Shown: piece after piece, positions 24,804 to 34,900 of the stretch
Position numbering within the stretch: position 1 is the stretch's first letter
How the letters are laid out: every line of letters starts with the position of its first letter
Source of the DNA: Herpetosiphonaceae bacterium
Lineage (GTDB): Bacteria; Chloroflexota; Chloroflexia; Chloroflexales; Kallotenuaceae
Assembly (NCBI GenBank): GCA_036374795.1
Contig: DASUTC010000372.1
Span: forward strand, 1 to 48,497
DNA: 48,497 nt
Reading direction: 5' to 3'
Notes under the pieces: model-generated
Databases searched by the model: none
What the model was told of the DNA's origin: nothing
What the model saw: the letters and a program-made list of their open reading frames with translations, nothing else
Made by a program: the position numbers and the translations under genes

Positions 24804-27800
24804 ATGTTTTTCACCGCAGAAAAGATCGCCAAACAACTGCCTGAGATCCGCCAGGCGATCCACCGCGAGGCCCTGCCGATCCCCAGCTTCAAGTTCTTCG
24901 AGGGCCAGTGCGACGACGCGCGCTGCCCCTTCTTCGACGATCGCGACTGGCGCGACTTCAACGTCGGCGAGTACTGGGGCGGCTACGACATCGTGGCCTG
25001 GTTTCGCGCCACGGTGCCGATCCCGGCGCACTTCCGCGATCACAAAGTGGCGCTGCGCTTCCTGGTCGGGCCGAGAGATACCGGCAACTCCACCGCCGAG
25101 ACGCTGCTGTTCGTGAATGGCGCGCCGCTCCAGGCGATCGACGTGTGGCACGACGAGGCCTGGCTGCCGCCTGAGCTGCTGCAAGCCGAGCAGATCCAGA
25201 TCGCGCTCAAGGCCTGGAGCGGCGTGATGTCGGTGCCTGACCGGCGGCGCTTCAGGCTGGCGCAGCTTGTGCGCATCGACGAGCCAACCGAGCGCTTCTA
25301 CTATCTGGCCGATACGCTGCTCAAGGCGGTCAACGTGCTGGATGAAAACGATCTGCGCCGGATCAGGCTGCTGCGCGCGCTCAACGGCGCGTTTCTCACG
25401 ATCGATTTTACCAAGCCGCACTCCGACGCTTTCTACGCCTCGATCGCCGCAGCCGAGCGCGTGCTGCGCGGGCAGGTCGAGCACCTGGCGGCGACCAGCG
25501 AGATCAAGCCCACGGTCGTCGGCATCGGCCACTCGCACCTCGATCTGGCCTGGCTCTGGCGGCTGTGCCACACCCGCGAGAAAGCGGCGCGGACCTTCGC
25601 GACGGTGCTGCATCTGATGCGGCAGTATCCCGAATACTACTACCTGCACGCATCGCCGCAGTTGTTCAAGTTCGTCAAAGAAGATTATCCTGAGATCTAC
25701 GCCCAGATCAAAGAGCGCGTCGCGGCGGGCCAGTGGGAGATGACCGGCGGCATGTGGGTCGAGGCCGACATCAATTTGCCGAGCGGCGAGTCGCTGGTGC
25801 GGCAGATCTTGTACGGCAAGCGCTTCTTCCGCGATGAGTTCGGCGTCGATACCAGGGTGCTGTGGCTGCCCGATGTCTTCGGCTACTCGTGGACGCTGCC
25901 GCAGATCATGAAGCAGAGCGGCCTGGACTACTTCATGACGACCAAGATCAGCTGGAATCAGTTCAATCGCTTCCCCTACGACACCTTCCACTGGCGCGGC
26001 ATCGACGGCAGCGAGGTGCTGACGCATTTCGTCACGACGCCGGAAGAGCACTCGCACCACTACACCTACATCGGCACGCTGGAGCCGCGCGAGGTCAAGG
26101 GCATCTGGGACAACTACAAGCAGAAGGACATCAACGATACGCTGCTGCATGTCTTCGGCTGGGGCGACGGTGGCGGCGGCCCGACCAAAGAGATGATCGA
26201 GATGGGCCGCACGATGCGCAATCTGCCGGGATTGCCCCGCGTGGAACTGGCGAAGGCCGAGCCGTACTTTGCCGAGCTTGAGGCGCGCATCGCCGGGCAG
26301 GACGTGCCGGTCTGGGACGGCGAGCTGTATCTTGAGTATCACCGGGGCACCTACACCTCGCAGGCGCACATCAAGCGCGCCAACCGCAAAGCTGAGGTGC
26401 TCTACCACGATGCCGAGTGGCTGAGCGCCGTGGCCGATGTGCTGACGGGCCAGGGCCTCTATCCTGCCGAGACGCTGCGGGAGGGCTGGGAGCGGCTGCT
26501 GCTCAATCAGTTCCACGACATTCTGCCGGGATCGTCGATCCGCCAGGTCTATGAGGATAGCCGCGCGGACTTCGCGCAGATCAACGAGCTGGGCGGGGAT
26601 GTGCTGCGCCGGGCACGCGCCGCGATCGTGGAGCGGATCGGCGTGGCGCAGGAGAGCGTGGTCGTCTTCAACTCGCTCTCGTGGACCAGAGCCGGCCTGA
26701 TCGAGCTGCCGTGGTCGGAGCAATGGCGGCATCTCACAGCGCTGCTGCCAGATGGCACCCAGGCGACGACGCAGATCGTCGACGAGCATGGCCTGAAAAA
26801 GGTGCTGCTGGAAGTCACCGATGTTCCCGCGCTGGGCTACCAGACGTTGCCGCTGGTGCCGCGCGAGCACCACGCCGAGAGCGCCGACGCGATCACGATC
26901 GCGCCGGAGCGGCTGGAAAACCGGTTCTACCGCGTCGCGCTGAACGAGCGCGGCCAGATCGTCTCGCTCTTCGACAAGCAGAACGAGCGCGAGGTGCTGC
27001 CGCCCAGGGCGCGCGGCAACGTCTTGCAGGTCTTTGAAGACAAGCCGATGAACTTCGACGCCTGGGACATCGACCCGTACTTCTATGAGAAGATGCGCGA
27101 GATCGACCAACTGATCGCCGTCGAAGTGGTCGAGCAGGGGCCGCTGCGCGGCGTGCTTGAGCTTCAGTGGCGCTTCTACGACTCGCTCATCACGCAGCGG
27201 ATCACGCTCTACGGGCACTCGCCGCGCATCGACTTTCGCACCGAGGTCGATTGGCGGGAGCGCCAGGTGTTGCTGAAGGTGGCGTTTCCCGTGGCCGTGC
27301 GCGCCACCAAAGCGACCTATGATATTCAGTTCGGCAGCATCGAGCGCCCGACGCACTCGAATACAAGCTGGGACTACGCGCGCTTCGAGAGCGTGGCGCA
27401 CAAATGGGTCGATCTCTCTGAGGGCGGCTACGGCGTCGGGCTGCTCAACGATTGCAAGTACGGCTACGACGTGAAGCATAACGTGCTGCGGCTGACGCTG
27501 ATCAAGTCGCCGATTGGGCCGGATGAGACGGCAGATCGCGGCAGGCACGTCTTCACCTACAGCCTGCTGCCGCACGCCGGGACGTGGAGCCAAAGCGCGA
27601 TCGTCCGCGAAGGCTATGATCTCAACTATCCGCTGCTGCTGGAGACGATCGCGCAGCCGCAGCCGGGCAAGCTGCCGCATACCTACGCCTTCGCCGAGCT
27701 GGACGCCGATAACGTGGTGGTCGAGACGATCAAGCGGGCGGAAGACGAGGACGCCTGGATCGTGCGCGTCTATGAGTGCCAGCAGTTCCAGCGCAACAGG

Positions 27801-27950
27801 GTCAGCCTCAGCTTCGGCCAGCCGATCCGCAGAGCCGTCGTGTGCAACCTGCTCGAAGAAGACCAGGAGCCAGCCCGCCACGACGATCGAGCGATCACCT
27901 TCGGCATCGTGCCCTATGAGATCAAGACGTTCAAGGTGTGGCTGGCGTAG
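24804..27950 (+). CDS. GH38 alpha-mannosidase, long AMS1-type, second of two
   Basis: 1048 residues. About 230 residues of an N-terminal beta domain (FNVGEYWGGYDIVAWFRATV) precede the catalytic domain, as in yeast vacuolar AMS1 and eukaryotic cytosolic MAN2C1. The zinc site is GIGHSHLDLAWLWRLC (H243, H245, D247). The nucleophile is D357 in LWLPDVFGYSWTLPQIM. FGWGDGGGGPTKEMIE and LLLNQFHDILPGSSIRQVYE are further signatures. The start ATG 24804 is preceded by AAGGGG. No signal peptide, so it is an intracellular enzyme, probably trimming imported manno-oligosaccharides. Repeat copy H lies upstream and copy I downstream; the latter probably ends the operon. Confidence 0.95.
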   Translation: MFFTAEKIAKQLPEIRQAIHREALPIPSFKFFEGQCDDARCPFFDDRDWRDFNVGEYWGGYDIVAWFRATVPIPAHFRDHKVALRFLVGPRDTGNSTAETLLFVNGAPLQAIDVWHDEAWLPPELLQAEQIQIALKAWSGVMSVPDRRRFRLAQLVRIDEPTERFYYLADTLLKAVNVLDENDLRRIRLLRALNGAFLTIDFTKPHSDAFYASIAAAERVLRGQVEHLAATSEIKPTVVGIGHSHLDLAWLWRLCHTREKAARTFATVLHLMRQYPEYYYLHASPQLFKFVKEDYPEIYAQIKERVAAGQWEMTGGMWVEADINLPSGESLVRQILYGKRFFRDEFGVDTRVLWLPDVFGYSWTLPQIMKQSGLDYFMTTKISWNQFNRFPYDTFHWRGIDGSEVLTHFVTTPEEHSHHYTYIGTLEPREVKGIWDNYKQKDINDTLLHVFGWGDGGGGPTKEMIEMGRTMRNLPGLPRVELAKAEPYFAELEARIAGQDVPVWDGELYLEYHRGTYTSQAHIKRANRKAEVLYHDAEWLSAVADVLTGQGLYPAETLREGWERLLLNQFHDILPGSSIRQVYEDSRADFAQINELGGDVLRRARAAIVERIGVAQESVVVFNSLSWTRAGLIELPWSEQWRHLTALLPDGTQATTQIVDEHGLKKVLLEVTDVPALGYQTLPLVPREHHAESADAITIAPERLENRFYRVALNERGQIVSLFDKQNEREVLPPRARGNVLQVFEDKPMNFDAWDIDPYFYEKMREIDQLIAVEVVEQGPLRGVLELQWRFYDSLITQRITLYGHSPRIDFRTEVDWRERQVLLKVAFPVAVRATKATYDIQFGSIERPTHSNTSWDYARFESVAHKWVDLSEGGYGVGLLNDCKYGYDVKHNVLRLTLIKSPIGPDETADRGRHVFTYSLLPHAGTWSQSAIVREGYDLNYPLLLETIAQPQPGKLPHTYAFAELDADNVVVETIKRAEDEDAWIVRVYECQQFQRNRVSLSFGQPIRRAVVCNLLEEDQEPARHDDRAITFGIVPYEIKTFKVWLA

Positions 27951-28031
27951 AGCCAAGAACCGAGGGAACAAAACGCCCAACGTCTTTGTTCCCTTGCGCT
28001 CTTGTTTCCTTGGAACCTGGAACCCGGAGCA
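27951..28031. repeat. Composite heptamer repeat, copy I (short, inverted)
   Basis: CCAAGAACCGAGGGAACAAA and facing TTTGTTCCCTTG units, then TTGGAACCTGGAACCCGGAG. It begins right after the mannosidase stop. Confidence 0.65.
27964..27993 (+). terminator. Repeat-derived hairpin after the second mannosidase
   Basis: GGGAACAAA (27964-27972) pairs with TTTGTTCCC (27985-27993), a 9-bp stem and 12-nt loop, 14 bp after the stop. Probably a terminator, with a TTGCGCTCTTGTTTCCTTGG tail. Confidence 0.45.
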
Positions 28032-28088
28032 AAGTACTACCTACGGAATAGGACATTTTGACAGGCTGCCAGATCGCGAGTCGGCTGC

Positions 28089-28094
28089 TATACT
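28089..28094 (+). promoter_or_regulatory. Extended -10 promoter TGC-TATACT
   Basis: TATACT with an upstream TG (TGCTATACT) forms an extended -10 element. A TTGACA lies at 28058, but 25 bp upstream, too far for a standard -35. The predicted start is about 28101. Confidence 0.5.
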
Positions 28095-28100
28095 TTGATC

Positions 28101-28167
28101 ATCCACTACCGAATGATGCTCGACCGACTGGGGGGTGGGCCGAGCACCACAAGGTAGTGGTTTTTTT
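28101..28167 (+). ncRNA. Candidate small RNA with intrinsic terminator
   Basis: Directly after the extended -10 box comes CCACTACC (28103-28110). It pairs perfectly with GGTAGTGG (28153-28160), which is followed by seven T. Within the loop TGCTCG and CGAGCA pair, flanking a G-rich CTGGGGGGTGGG. A transcript of about 67 nt would therefore be a closed two-stem RNA ending in a U-run. There is no reading frame with a ribosome site. It matches no RNA family I know. Alternatively the hairpin is a plain terminator with a large loop. Confidence 0.45.
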
Positions 28168-28282
28168 GCTCCACAGACGGCGCTCGATCGACGGTCCACA
28201 TGCGCCAGAAAACCAACGTCATAGGAAAAAGTGGGGGTAAGGGGGGTGAAGGCGGCGCCTCGGCGCGTCGGGGTAGGTGCGC

Positions 28283-28450
28283 TTACGCCTCGGTAGCACC
28301 AGCCAGCACGAACAAAGGATCAGGATGATCGGCGCTTGTTCCGCTCGCCAGCCACAGCACGTATCGCTGGAGGGTGTTGCCCGACACGTGATGCTGCATG
28401 TGGCGCTGGTACCCGTCGATGAACCAGGGGGAGCGTTCATCTGACTTGAT
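28283..28450 (-). pseudogene. Possible coding fragment without start codon
   Basis: On the minus strand a 55-codon open stretch translates to a protein-like sequence including WFIDGYQRHMQHHVSGNTLQ and RYVLWLASGTSADHPDPLFV, ending at TAA (28283-28285). There is no ATG or GTG at its upstream end, where TGA lies 3 bp above. The overlapping ATG frame at 28219-28440 gives a composition-biased peptide instead. It could be a gene remnant or a small protein with a rare start. No family recognised. Confidence 0.25.
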
Positions 28451-28561
28451 TCAAGTGTAGCACACCAACCTTATCGCCAACCTTACCGCCATCGTAGAGA
28501 TTCGTTTGCATGCGGCCAGGATATGTCACCGCTCGGAGACGGTCGCGCGCCTCTGCGATCG

Positions 28562-28864
28562 TTAGGTACCGGATGCAGACGCGCCGCCCGGTAGCTGCTC
28601 CATCGTCCCACGACACCGTTTGCAGACGCGCCGCTCAGTGATATTCGGCAGGCCACACTGCGGGCAGGCGATCATCGGCTCTGGAAAGAGTCGACCGATC
28701 AGCGCATAGAGCGCGCCGTAGAGGCACAGACCCGTGATGAGGGTAAACATCCAAAGCGGCCCCGTCTGCACACCGGAATCGATCATAAAACCTACAAAGA
28801 TCAACACGGCGCTATGCAGCAGGGTCCTAAGCAGATGATCCACGATCAGCCTTTCACAGGACAT
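28562..28864 (-). CDS. Small membrane protein with C-terminal zinc ribbon
   Basis: 100 residues. Two membrane helices (LLHSAVLIFVGFMIDSG and LWMFTLITGLCLYGALYALI) are followed by a cytoplasmic zinc ribbon, CPQCGLPNITERRVCKRCRG, with the CxxC...CxxC ligand set. I prefer ATG 28864 because a TATACT box ends 14 bp upstream, which would start the message close to it; ATG 28888 would add eight residues upstream of that box. Function unknown; zinc-ribbon membrane proteins of this size are common and mostly uncharacterised. Same strand as the regulator at 28940 but probably transcribed on its own. Confidence 0.7.
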   Translation of the reverse strand: MSCERLIVDHLLRTLLHSAVLIFVGFMIDSGVQTGPLWMFTLITGLCLYGALYALIGRLFPEPMIACPQCGLPNITERRVCKRCRGTMEQLPGGASASGT

Positions 28865-28939
28865 GATACCACGCTGGCAGTATATCATCAGCCGCAGGGG
28901 AAGATCTAGCGACGATCGAACGATCTTGCGGCGCTGATG

Positions 28940-31681
28940 TTAATCGGGCAGCCAGGCGTGCTGATCGATGACTGAATGGCCTACGGGCGCAGCGCCGCCG
29001 ACCATGCGCTCAAGCTCCAGCGCCTCGTCGATCGCCTGATCGAGCGTCAGAGCGCTGCCTGCGCTGGAAGCTTGCGCAAACGTAGCATCATCCAGCATCA
29101 GGCGTAGCGCGGCGAGCGTGCCGCTGTGCTCGGCGGGAAGATCCTGGTGGTCGCCGGTAGCACGCAGCGCCGCCACCGCCGCGCAGAGCCGCGCGGCCAC
29201 CACTGGGCGATCCAGCTCCACAAACGCCGCCGCCAGACCGGTCAGGCACTCGACGCAGTACCAGGCATCGTCGAGCGCGCGAAACAGGCCGAGGCTATCT
29301 GCGAAGTAGCGCGCGGCGGCATGGTAGGCTGCCTGCGCCTGCGCCACATGGCCCCGATACAGCAGCGCCCAGGCGTAGCCCCGCCGATCGTTCAACTCCT
29401 GAAACAGCGCCAGACTTCGCTCCAAGAGCGTCACCGCCCTCCGTTCATCGCCCTGTGCCCGCGCGGCCTGGCCCTGATTGGTCAGCGCCCAGGCATAGCC
29501 CCGCCGATCGCCAAGCTCCTGAAACAGCGCCAGGCTTTCGTCGAAGAGCGTCGCCGCGCGATCGTACGCGCCCTGCGCGAGCACCGCCTGTCCAAGATTG
29601 GTCAGCGCCCAGGCCATGCCGTGACGGTAGCCTAGACTTTGAAAGAGCGTCAGCCCGGCCTCAAACAGCTCGACCGCGTGCGTGTACGCGGCTTGCGCAT
29701 GCCGCACCTGGCCCTGCACGGTCATCGCGACCGCGCAGCCGCGCCGATCGCCAAGCTCCTGAAACAGCGCCAGGCTGCGTTCGAGCAGCGCCAGCGCGTA
29801 CAGATAATCGCCCTGCGCCTGCGCGATCTGAGCGCGGCTGGTCAGCGCCGTAGCGCTGCCCTCGTGATCGCCAAGCTCCTGAAACAGCGCCAGACTTTCG
29901 TCGAAGAGCGTCGCCGCGCGATCGTACGCGCCCTGCGCCTCCGCGACCTGTCCCAGGTAGTTGAGCGTACACGCGCTGGCCGCAGTATCGCCCAGCTCGC
30001 GGCTGATGGCAAGACTGGCCTCAAGCAGCAGCGTCGCCTGCCGCCAGTCGTTCTGTGCCCACGCCAGCCGACCGCCGCCACACAGCGCGCGGACCCGCGC
30101 CAGCGTCGGTCGGCTGGTCGTCGGCAGCGCCTGCACCGTCGCGATCCAGGCCCGGCCCTCGCTGATATAGCCGCGCACCAGCCAGAACTCCCACAGCAAC
30201 TCCACCAGCGACCAGGCGGCCTCGGCGTCGCCAGACGGGCCGCAGCACCAATCCAGCGCGGCGCGCAGGTTCTCATGCTCGGCCTCAAGCCGATCCAGCC
30301 AGGCTTCCTGCTCCGTATCCTGCAAGTGCGGACCGGCGGCCTCGGCCAGCGCCAGGAAATAGCGCGCGTGCCGCTGCCGGAGCAGATTCAGCTCGCCCGC
30401 CGCAGCTATGCACTCCAGCGCGAACTCGCGCAGCGTTTCCAGCATCGCAAAGCGTACCGTGCCGTCCGTCGCCTCCACGCGGCGCAGCAGGCTTTGATCG
30501 ATCAGCGACAGCAGCCCCCGCAGGACCGCCTCACGCTCGGTGGTCGGCGCGCGATCTGTGTCGGCGGCGCAGATCGCCTCTACCGCTTCGAGCGTACACC
30601 CGGCCACGAAGACCCCCAGCCGACGAAAGAGCGCCTGCGCATCGGGTTCGAGCAGGTTGTAGCTCCAGGCGATGGCGTCGCGCAGCGTTTGCTGACGTGC
30701 CGGAAGATCGCGGGCACCGCCCGTCAGCAGGCTGAGCCGCTGCTCCAGCTTGGCAAGCAGCGCCTGCGGCGTTAGCAGCTTGATCCAGGCGGCAGCCAGC
30801 TCGATCGCCAGCGGTAGGCCATCCAGGCGGGTACAGATCTGGGCGACGGCGGTGGCGTTCGCGGGCGTGAGGCTGAAGCGCGGAGACACTGCGCGCGCCC
30901 GATCGACAAAGAGCGCCACCGCCGCATATTGCGATAGGACATCGACCGGCGGCAGCGCTTGCGCGTCGGGCAGCGCCAGCGGCGGCACCGGCAGCTCATG
31001 CTCGCCTGAGAGATGCAGCACCACGCGGCTGGTGACAAGCAGCTTAAGCTGCCGCGCATGGGCCAGCAGCCCGGCGATCACAGGCGCGGCTGCAACTACC
31101 TGCTCGAAATTATCGAGCACCAGCAACATCTGCTTATCGCGGAGGTAGCTGCTCAGCAGCTCGTCGATCGGCTGCCCGCCCGCCTCGCTCAGATCGAGCG
31201 CCTGTGCGATCGTCGAGGCTACCAGGCTATCATCGTCGATGGTCGCCAGCGCGACAAAGCACACGCCATCGCGGAAATCGTCGAGCAGCTCTGCGGCGAT
31301 CTGAATGCCGAGCCGGGTCTTGCCCGCACCGCCGGGGCCGGTCAGCGTCAGCAGCCGCACGCCGGGATCACGCAGCCGGTGGCACGCAGCAGCAACTTCG
31401 CGCGCGCGTCCGATCAGCGGGTTGGGCGGCGCGAGCAGGTTGTTGAACTGGCGCTGTGGCTGCCCGCGACCGGCGGCGATAAAGGCGGGGCGCTCGTCCG
31501 GCGCGATCTTGAGCTGATCGGCCAGCCGATTGATGAAGTGACGCGAAGGCCGAACTTCGTTCGCCTCGATTTTGCGGATCGTGATCTCGGCGCAGCCAAC
31601 CCGCTGCGCCAGCTCGGCCTGCGTGAGATCCCATGCCTTGCGGCACCGCCTGACCCATTGCCCAAACGCCTCGCCGGTCAT
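28940..31681 (-). CDS. HTH + NB-ARC ATPase + TPR transcriptional regulator
   Basis: A STAND-type regulator of 913 residues. Residues 1-65 are a Cro/C1-type helix-turn-helix (LTQAELAQRVGCAEITIRKI). An NB-ARC ATPase domain has Walker A GPGGAGKT (115-122), Walker B LLVLDNFEQV and LDGLPLAIELAAAWIKLL. From about residue 500 at least seven TPR-like 40-residue units occur, several with the phrase AATLFDESLALFQELGD. TPRs sense a ligand or partner, ATP drives oligomerisation and the HTH binds DNA. I chose ATG 31681 (AAGGAG upstream) over 31738. The gene is divergent from the GH81 gene across a 280-bp region holding TTTCTATCGG repeats, so it is the obvious candidate to control that gene (inference). 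Confidence 0.88.
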   Translation of the reverse strand: MTGEAFGQWVRRCRKAWDLTQAELAQRVGCAEITIRKIEANEVRPSRHFINRLADQLKIAPDERPAFIAAGRGQPQRQFNNLLAPPNPLIGRAREVAAACHRLRDPGVRLLTLTGPGGAGKTRLGIQIAAELLDDFRDGVCFVALATIDDDSLVASTIAQALDLSEAGGQPIDELLSSYLRDKQMLLVLDNFEQVVAAAPVIAGLLAHARQLKLLVTSRVVLHLSGEHELPVPPLALPDAQALPPVDVLSQYAAVALFVDRARAVSPRFSLTPANATAVAQICTRLDGLPLAIELAAAWIKLLTPQALLAKLEQRLSLLTGGARDLPARQQTLRDAIAWSYNLLEPDAQALFRRLGVFVAGCTLEAVEAICAADTDRAPTTEREAVLRGLLSLIDQSLLRRVEATDGTVRFAMLETLREFALECIAAAGELNLLRQRHARYFLALAEAAGPHLQDTEQEAWLDRLEAEHENLRAALDWCCGPSGDAEAAWSLVELLWEFWLVRGYISEGRAWIATVQALPTTSRPTLARVRALCGGGRLAWAQNDWRQATLLLEASLAISRELGDTAASACTLNYLGQVAEAQGAYDRAATLFDESLALFQELGDHEGSATALTSRAQIAQAQGDYLYALALLERSLALFQELGDRRGCAVAMTVQGQVRHAQAAYTHAVELFEAGLTLFQSLGYRHGMAWALTNLGQAVLAQGAYDRAATLFDESLALFQELGDRRGYAWALTNQGQAARAQGDERRAVTLLERSLALFQELNDRRGYAWALLYRGHVAQAQAAYHAAARYFADSLGLFRALDDAWYCVECLTGLAAAFVELDRPVVAARLCAAVAALRATGDHQDLPAEHSGTLAALRLMLDDATFAQASSAGSALTLDQAIDEALELERMVGGAAPVGHSVIDQHAWLPD

Positions 31682-31810
31682 CGAAGCTCCTTTGCTCGTC
31701 GCGGAGAACGGCAATGATCTTATGTATATCCACCTCATTATAAATTAAAATAGCTTTTACCGATCAGCGCCGATCGCACAAGCCCGACACGCCGGAGCGC
31801 CCACTGCGAT

Positions 31811-31833
31811 TTTCTATCGGTAATGCTATCGGT
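31811..31833 (+). promoter_or_regulatory. Tandem CTATCGGT operator-like repeat before GH81 gene
   Basis: CTATCGGT occurs at 31814-31821 and 31826-31833, a 12-bp period, in TTTCTATCGGTAATGCTATCGG context. The same arrangement with the same period lies upstream of the GH16 gene (44735-44758). It is 150 bp before ATG 31962. Confidence 0.55.
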
Positions 31834-31888
31834 CGACATCTTGTAGCCGCCCGAATCACCGTGCTTTAATGTTGTTGTGCATTTCGCC

Positions 31889-31945
31889 TTCAAAGTTCCG
31901 AGTGCTTTATTCTTTGTTCTTTATTCTTTGTTCTTTATTCTTCGA
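31889..31945 (-). repeat. Composite heptamer repeat, copy J (reverse orientation, partial)
   Basis: TTTATTCTTTGTTCTTTATT units in tandem just before the GH81 ribosome site. Only the TTGTTCTTT half of the composite is present. Confidence 0.7.
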
Positions 31946-31961
31946 TACTCAGGAGATCGCG

Positions 31962-34900
31962 ATGAGGATCACACACGATTCGTTTCGATCACATCGGTGG
32001 CAGCGCCTGGGACGCGCGCTCACGACATTCGTTCTGATCAGCAGCATTATGTTTAGCATCACACCACACAGCTCACCGACCGCCGCCGCCGCTCCCGTCG
32101 GAGTGGGCGCTGGCAGCTACAACACCACGCTGCCAGCAGGCGCGAGAGTACCATCCAACTCCGACGGCGTTGCCGTCACGCCCAAGAAGACCGCCAACGT
32201 CACGGGCGCGATGCCGACCAACAAGTGGTGGTCGTCGCTGGCCTGGCAGCGCTACGCGGGCAATCCCTACTCCGAGAACATGTACGCGCATCCGCTGGCG
32301 TTCCGCGCCAAATCCGGCGGCCTGGGCGTCAGCTACCCGACCAGCCCGGTGATCTCGACCGGCAATCCGTCCTACCTTCAGGAATATCACTACTCCTACG
32401 CCGAAGATCTGATGCTGGGCGTGGCCGGGCTGAACGCGCCCGACGCGCGTGTCGACGGCTTCTCAGACTGGACCGTGACCGCCGCGCTGTCCGATGGCGT
32501 GCGCAGCCTCAAGGCCACCTTCGGCCACGGCCTGCCCTTCGTCTATGCCAGCAAGAGCGGCGGCAACGCGCTGATCGTCTTCAACGGCCCGCCAACGATC
32601 TGGTCGAACAGCAACGGCGTGCTCGGCGTGACCGTCAACGGCCATCACTACGGCATCTTCGCGCCGAGCGGCTCCACCTGGACGATCACCGGCACGACGA
32701 TCCAGTCGACGCTGGCGGGCAAGAGCTACTTCTCGGTAGCCGTGCTGCCCGACAACACCGCCGCGACGCTCAGCTTCTACAGAAACCATGCGTACGCCTT
32801 CGTCACCGGCTCGACCGTGAGCTGGAGCTACAACGAGGCCACCGCGCAGCTTACCACCACCTACAACGTCGCAACCAGCGCCCAGGAGGGCACCGAGACA
32901 CGACCGCTGCTGGCGCTCTATCGTCACCAGTGGCTCAACACCTCAAACGCGCTGACGAGCTACAGCTATGTCTCGCCGCGCGGCGCGATGAAGGTGCTGC
33001 AAGGCGCGTCGTTCAGCACAAACATGGCCTTCAACGGCGTGCTGCCCGCGCTGCCCGATAAAGGCAGCTACAATCGCACCACGCTTTACAACTACGTCAA
33101 CGAGGTCTATGCCGCCGGGAGCTTCCTGCCCAACGGCACCGGCACCTACTGGACCGGCAAGGCGCTCGGACGGATCGCGGCGCTGGTGCGCATCGCCGAT
33201 CAGGTCGGCCATACCGCCGCGCGCGACGCCTTTCTCTCGGCGCTCAAGGGCAAGCTTCAGGACTGGTTCCAGGCTCCCGACGGCAAGAGCAGCAACCTGT
33301 TCTACTACAATAGCACCTGGGGCACGCTGATCGGCTACCCGGCGGAGTACGGCTCCGACACCGAGCTGAACGATCACCACTTCCACTACGCCTACTACAT
33401 CATGGCGGCGGCGACGATCGCGCAGTACGACACGACCTGGGCCGCCGATGCCAACTGGGGCGGCATGGTCAAGCTGCTGATCAAAGATGCCGCCAACTGG
33501 GAGGCGACCGAGACGCGCTTCCCACGGCTGCGCAGCTACGACGCCTACGCCGGTCACGGCTGGGCCTCCGGACACGCGGGCTTCGGCGCGGGCAACAACC
33601 AGGAGTCGTCGTCGGAGTCGATCAACTTCTCCACATCGCTGATCCTGTGGGGCGCGGCGACCGGCAACCGGACGATCCGCGACCTGGGCATCTACCTCTA
33701 CACCAACGAGGTCAACGCGATCGAGCAGTACTGGTTCGATGTCAACGACGCGGTCTTCCCGGCGGGCTTCAACCGCTCGACCGTCGGCATCGTCTGGGGC
33801 GATGGCGGCGCGTACGCCACGTGGTGGACGGCCAATCCTGAGGAGATTCACGGCATCAACTTCCTGCCGATCACCGGCGGCTCGCTCTACCTTGGCCGCA
33901 ATCCGGGCTACATCCCCACCAACTACAACGATATGCGGACCAACAACGGCGGCGACGAGACGGAGTGGCGCGACATCATCTGGTCGTTCTATGCGCTGAA
34001 CGACGCGCCGGGCGCGGTGACGAAGTTCAATGCCAACGCGGCCTACGTGCCGGAGGGCGGCGAGTCCAAGGCGCACACCTACCACTGGATTCACAACCTC
34101 AACGCCATGGGCCAGCTCGACCGCAGCGTCACCGCCAACATCCCGACCTACGCGGTCTTCAACAAGAGCGGCACGCGCACCTACGTGGCCTACAATCCGG
34201 GCAGCACCGCGATCACCGTGACCTTCTCCAACGGCACGACGTTGAGCGTGCCCGCCCGCAGCATGGCGACCAGCAGCGGCGGCTCCAATCCGCCCGGCAA
34301 CGGTAACGGCACCGGCTTGCAGGGCGAGTACTTCGACAACATCGACTTCACCAGCCCGAAGGTCACGCGCACCGACGCGACGGTCAACTTCGACTGGGGC
34401 ACTGGCTCGCCCGACCCGACGATCGCCGCCGATACCTTCTCGGCGCGCTGGACCGGCCAGGTGCAGCCGCGCTACAGCGAAACCTACACCTTCTACACCA
34501 CCTCCGACGACGGCATTCGTCTGTGGGTCAACGGCCAGCAGATCATCAACAACTGGACCGATCACGGCCCCACCGAGAATAGCGGCACGATCGCGCTCAG
34601 CGCCGGTCAGAAGTACGACATCCGGCTGGAATACTACGAGAACGGCGGCGGTGCCCTCGCCCGGCTGTCATGGTCCAGCCCCAGCCAGATCAAGGAGATC
34701 ATCCCGCAGAGCCAGCTCTATCCCGCCGCCACAGGCACGCCCAAGAGCAACACGCTCTATGTCATCGACGGCGCGGGCGCGGGCGTGGCGAGCAGCCTGA
34801 GCTTCATCCAGGGCAGCAGCGCGGCGACCGATACAATCCCCTCGGCGGGCGGCGGCAACTACGATGGCACGCCGAATAATCCGCTGGTCTACACCGTCAG

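Noticed and set aside
24780-27980. 1066-codon open frame on the minus strand
   Set aside because: Lies wholly antisense to the long GH38 gene. Its length follows from the GC-rich codon pattern; no domain or ribosome site.
28058-28094. TTGACA and TATACT as a -35/-10 pair
   Set aside because: The spacer is 25 bp; only the extended -10 part is kept as a promoter.
28219-28440. 73-codon minus-strand frame
   Set aside because: Thr/Ser/Cys-rich translation with no likeness to a protein; another frame of the same stretch looks more protein-like.
32943-34565. 540-codon minus-strand frame inside the GH81 gene
   Set aside because: Antisense shadow with no motif; the sense strand shows GH81 and PA14 domains.
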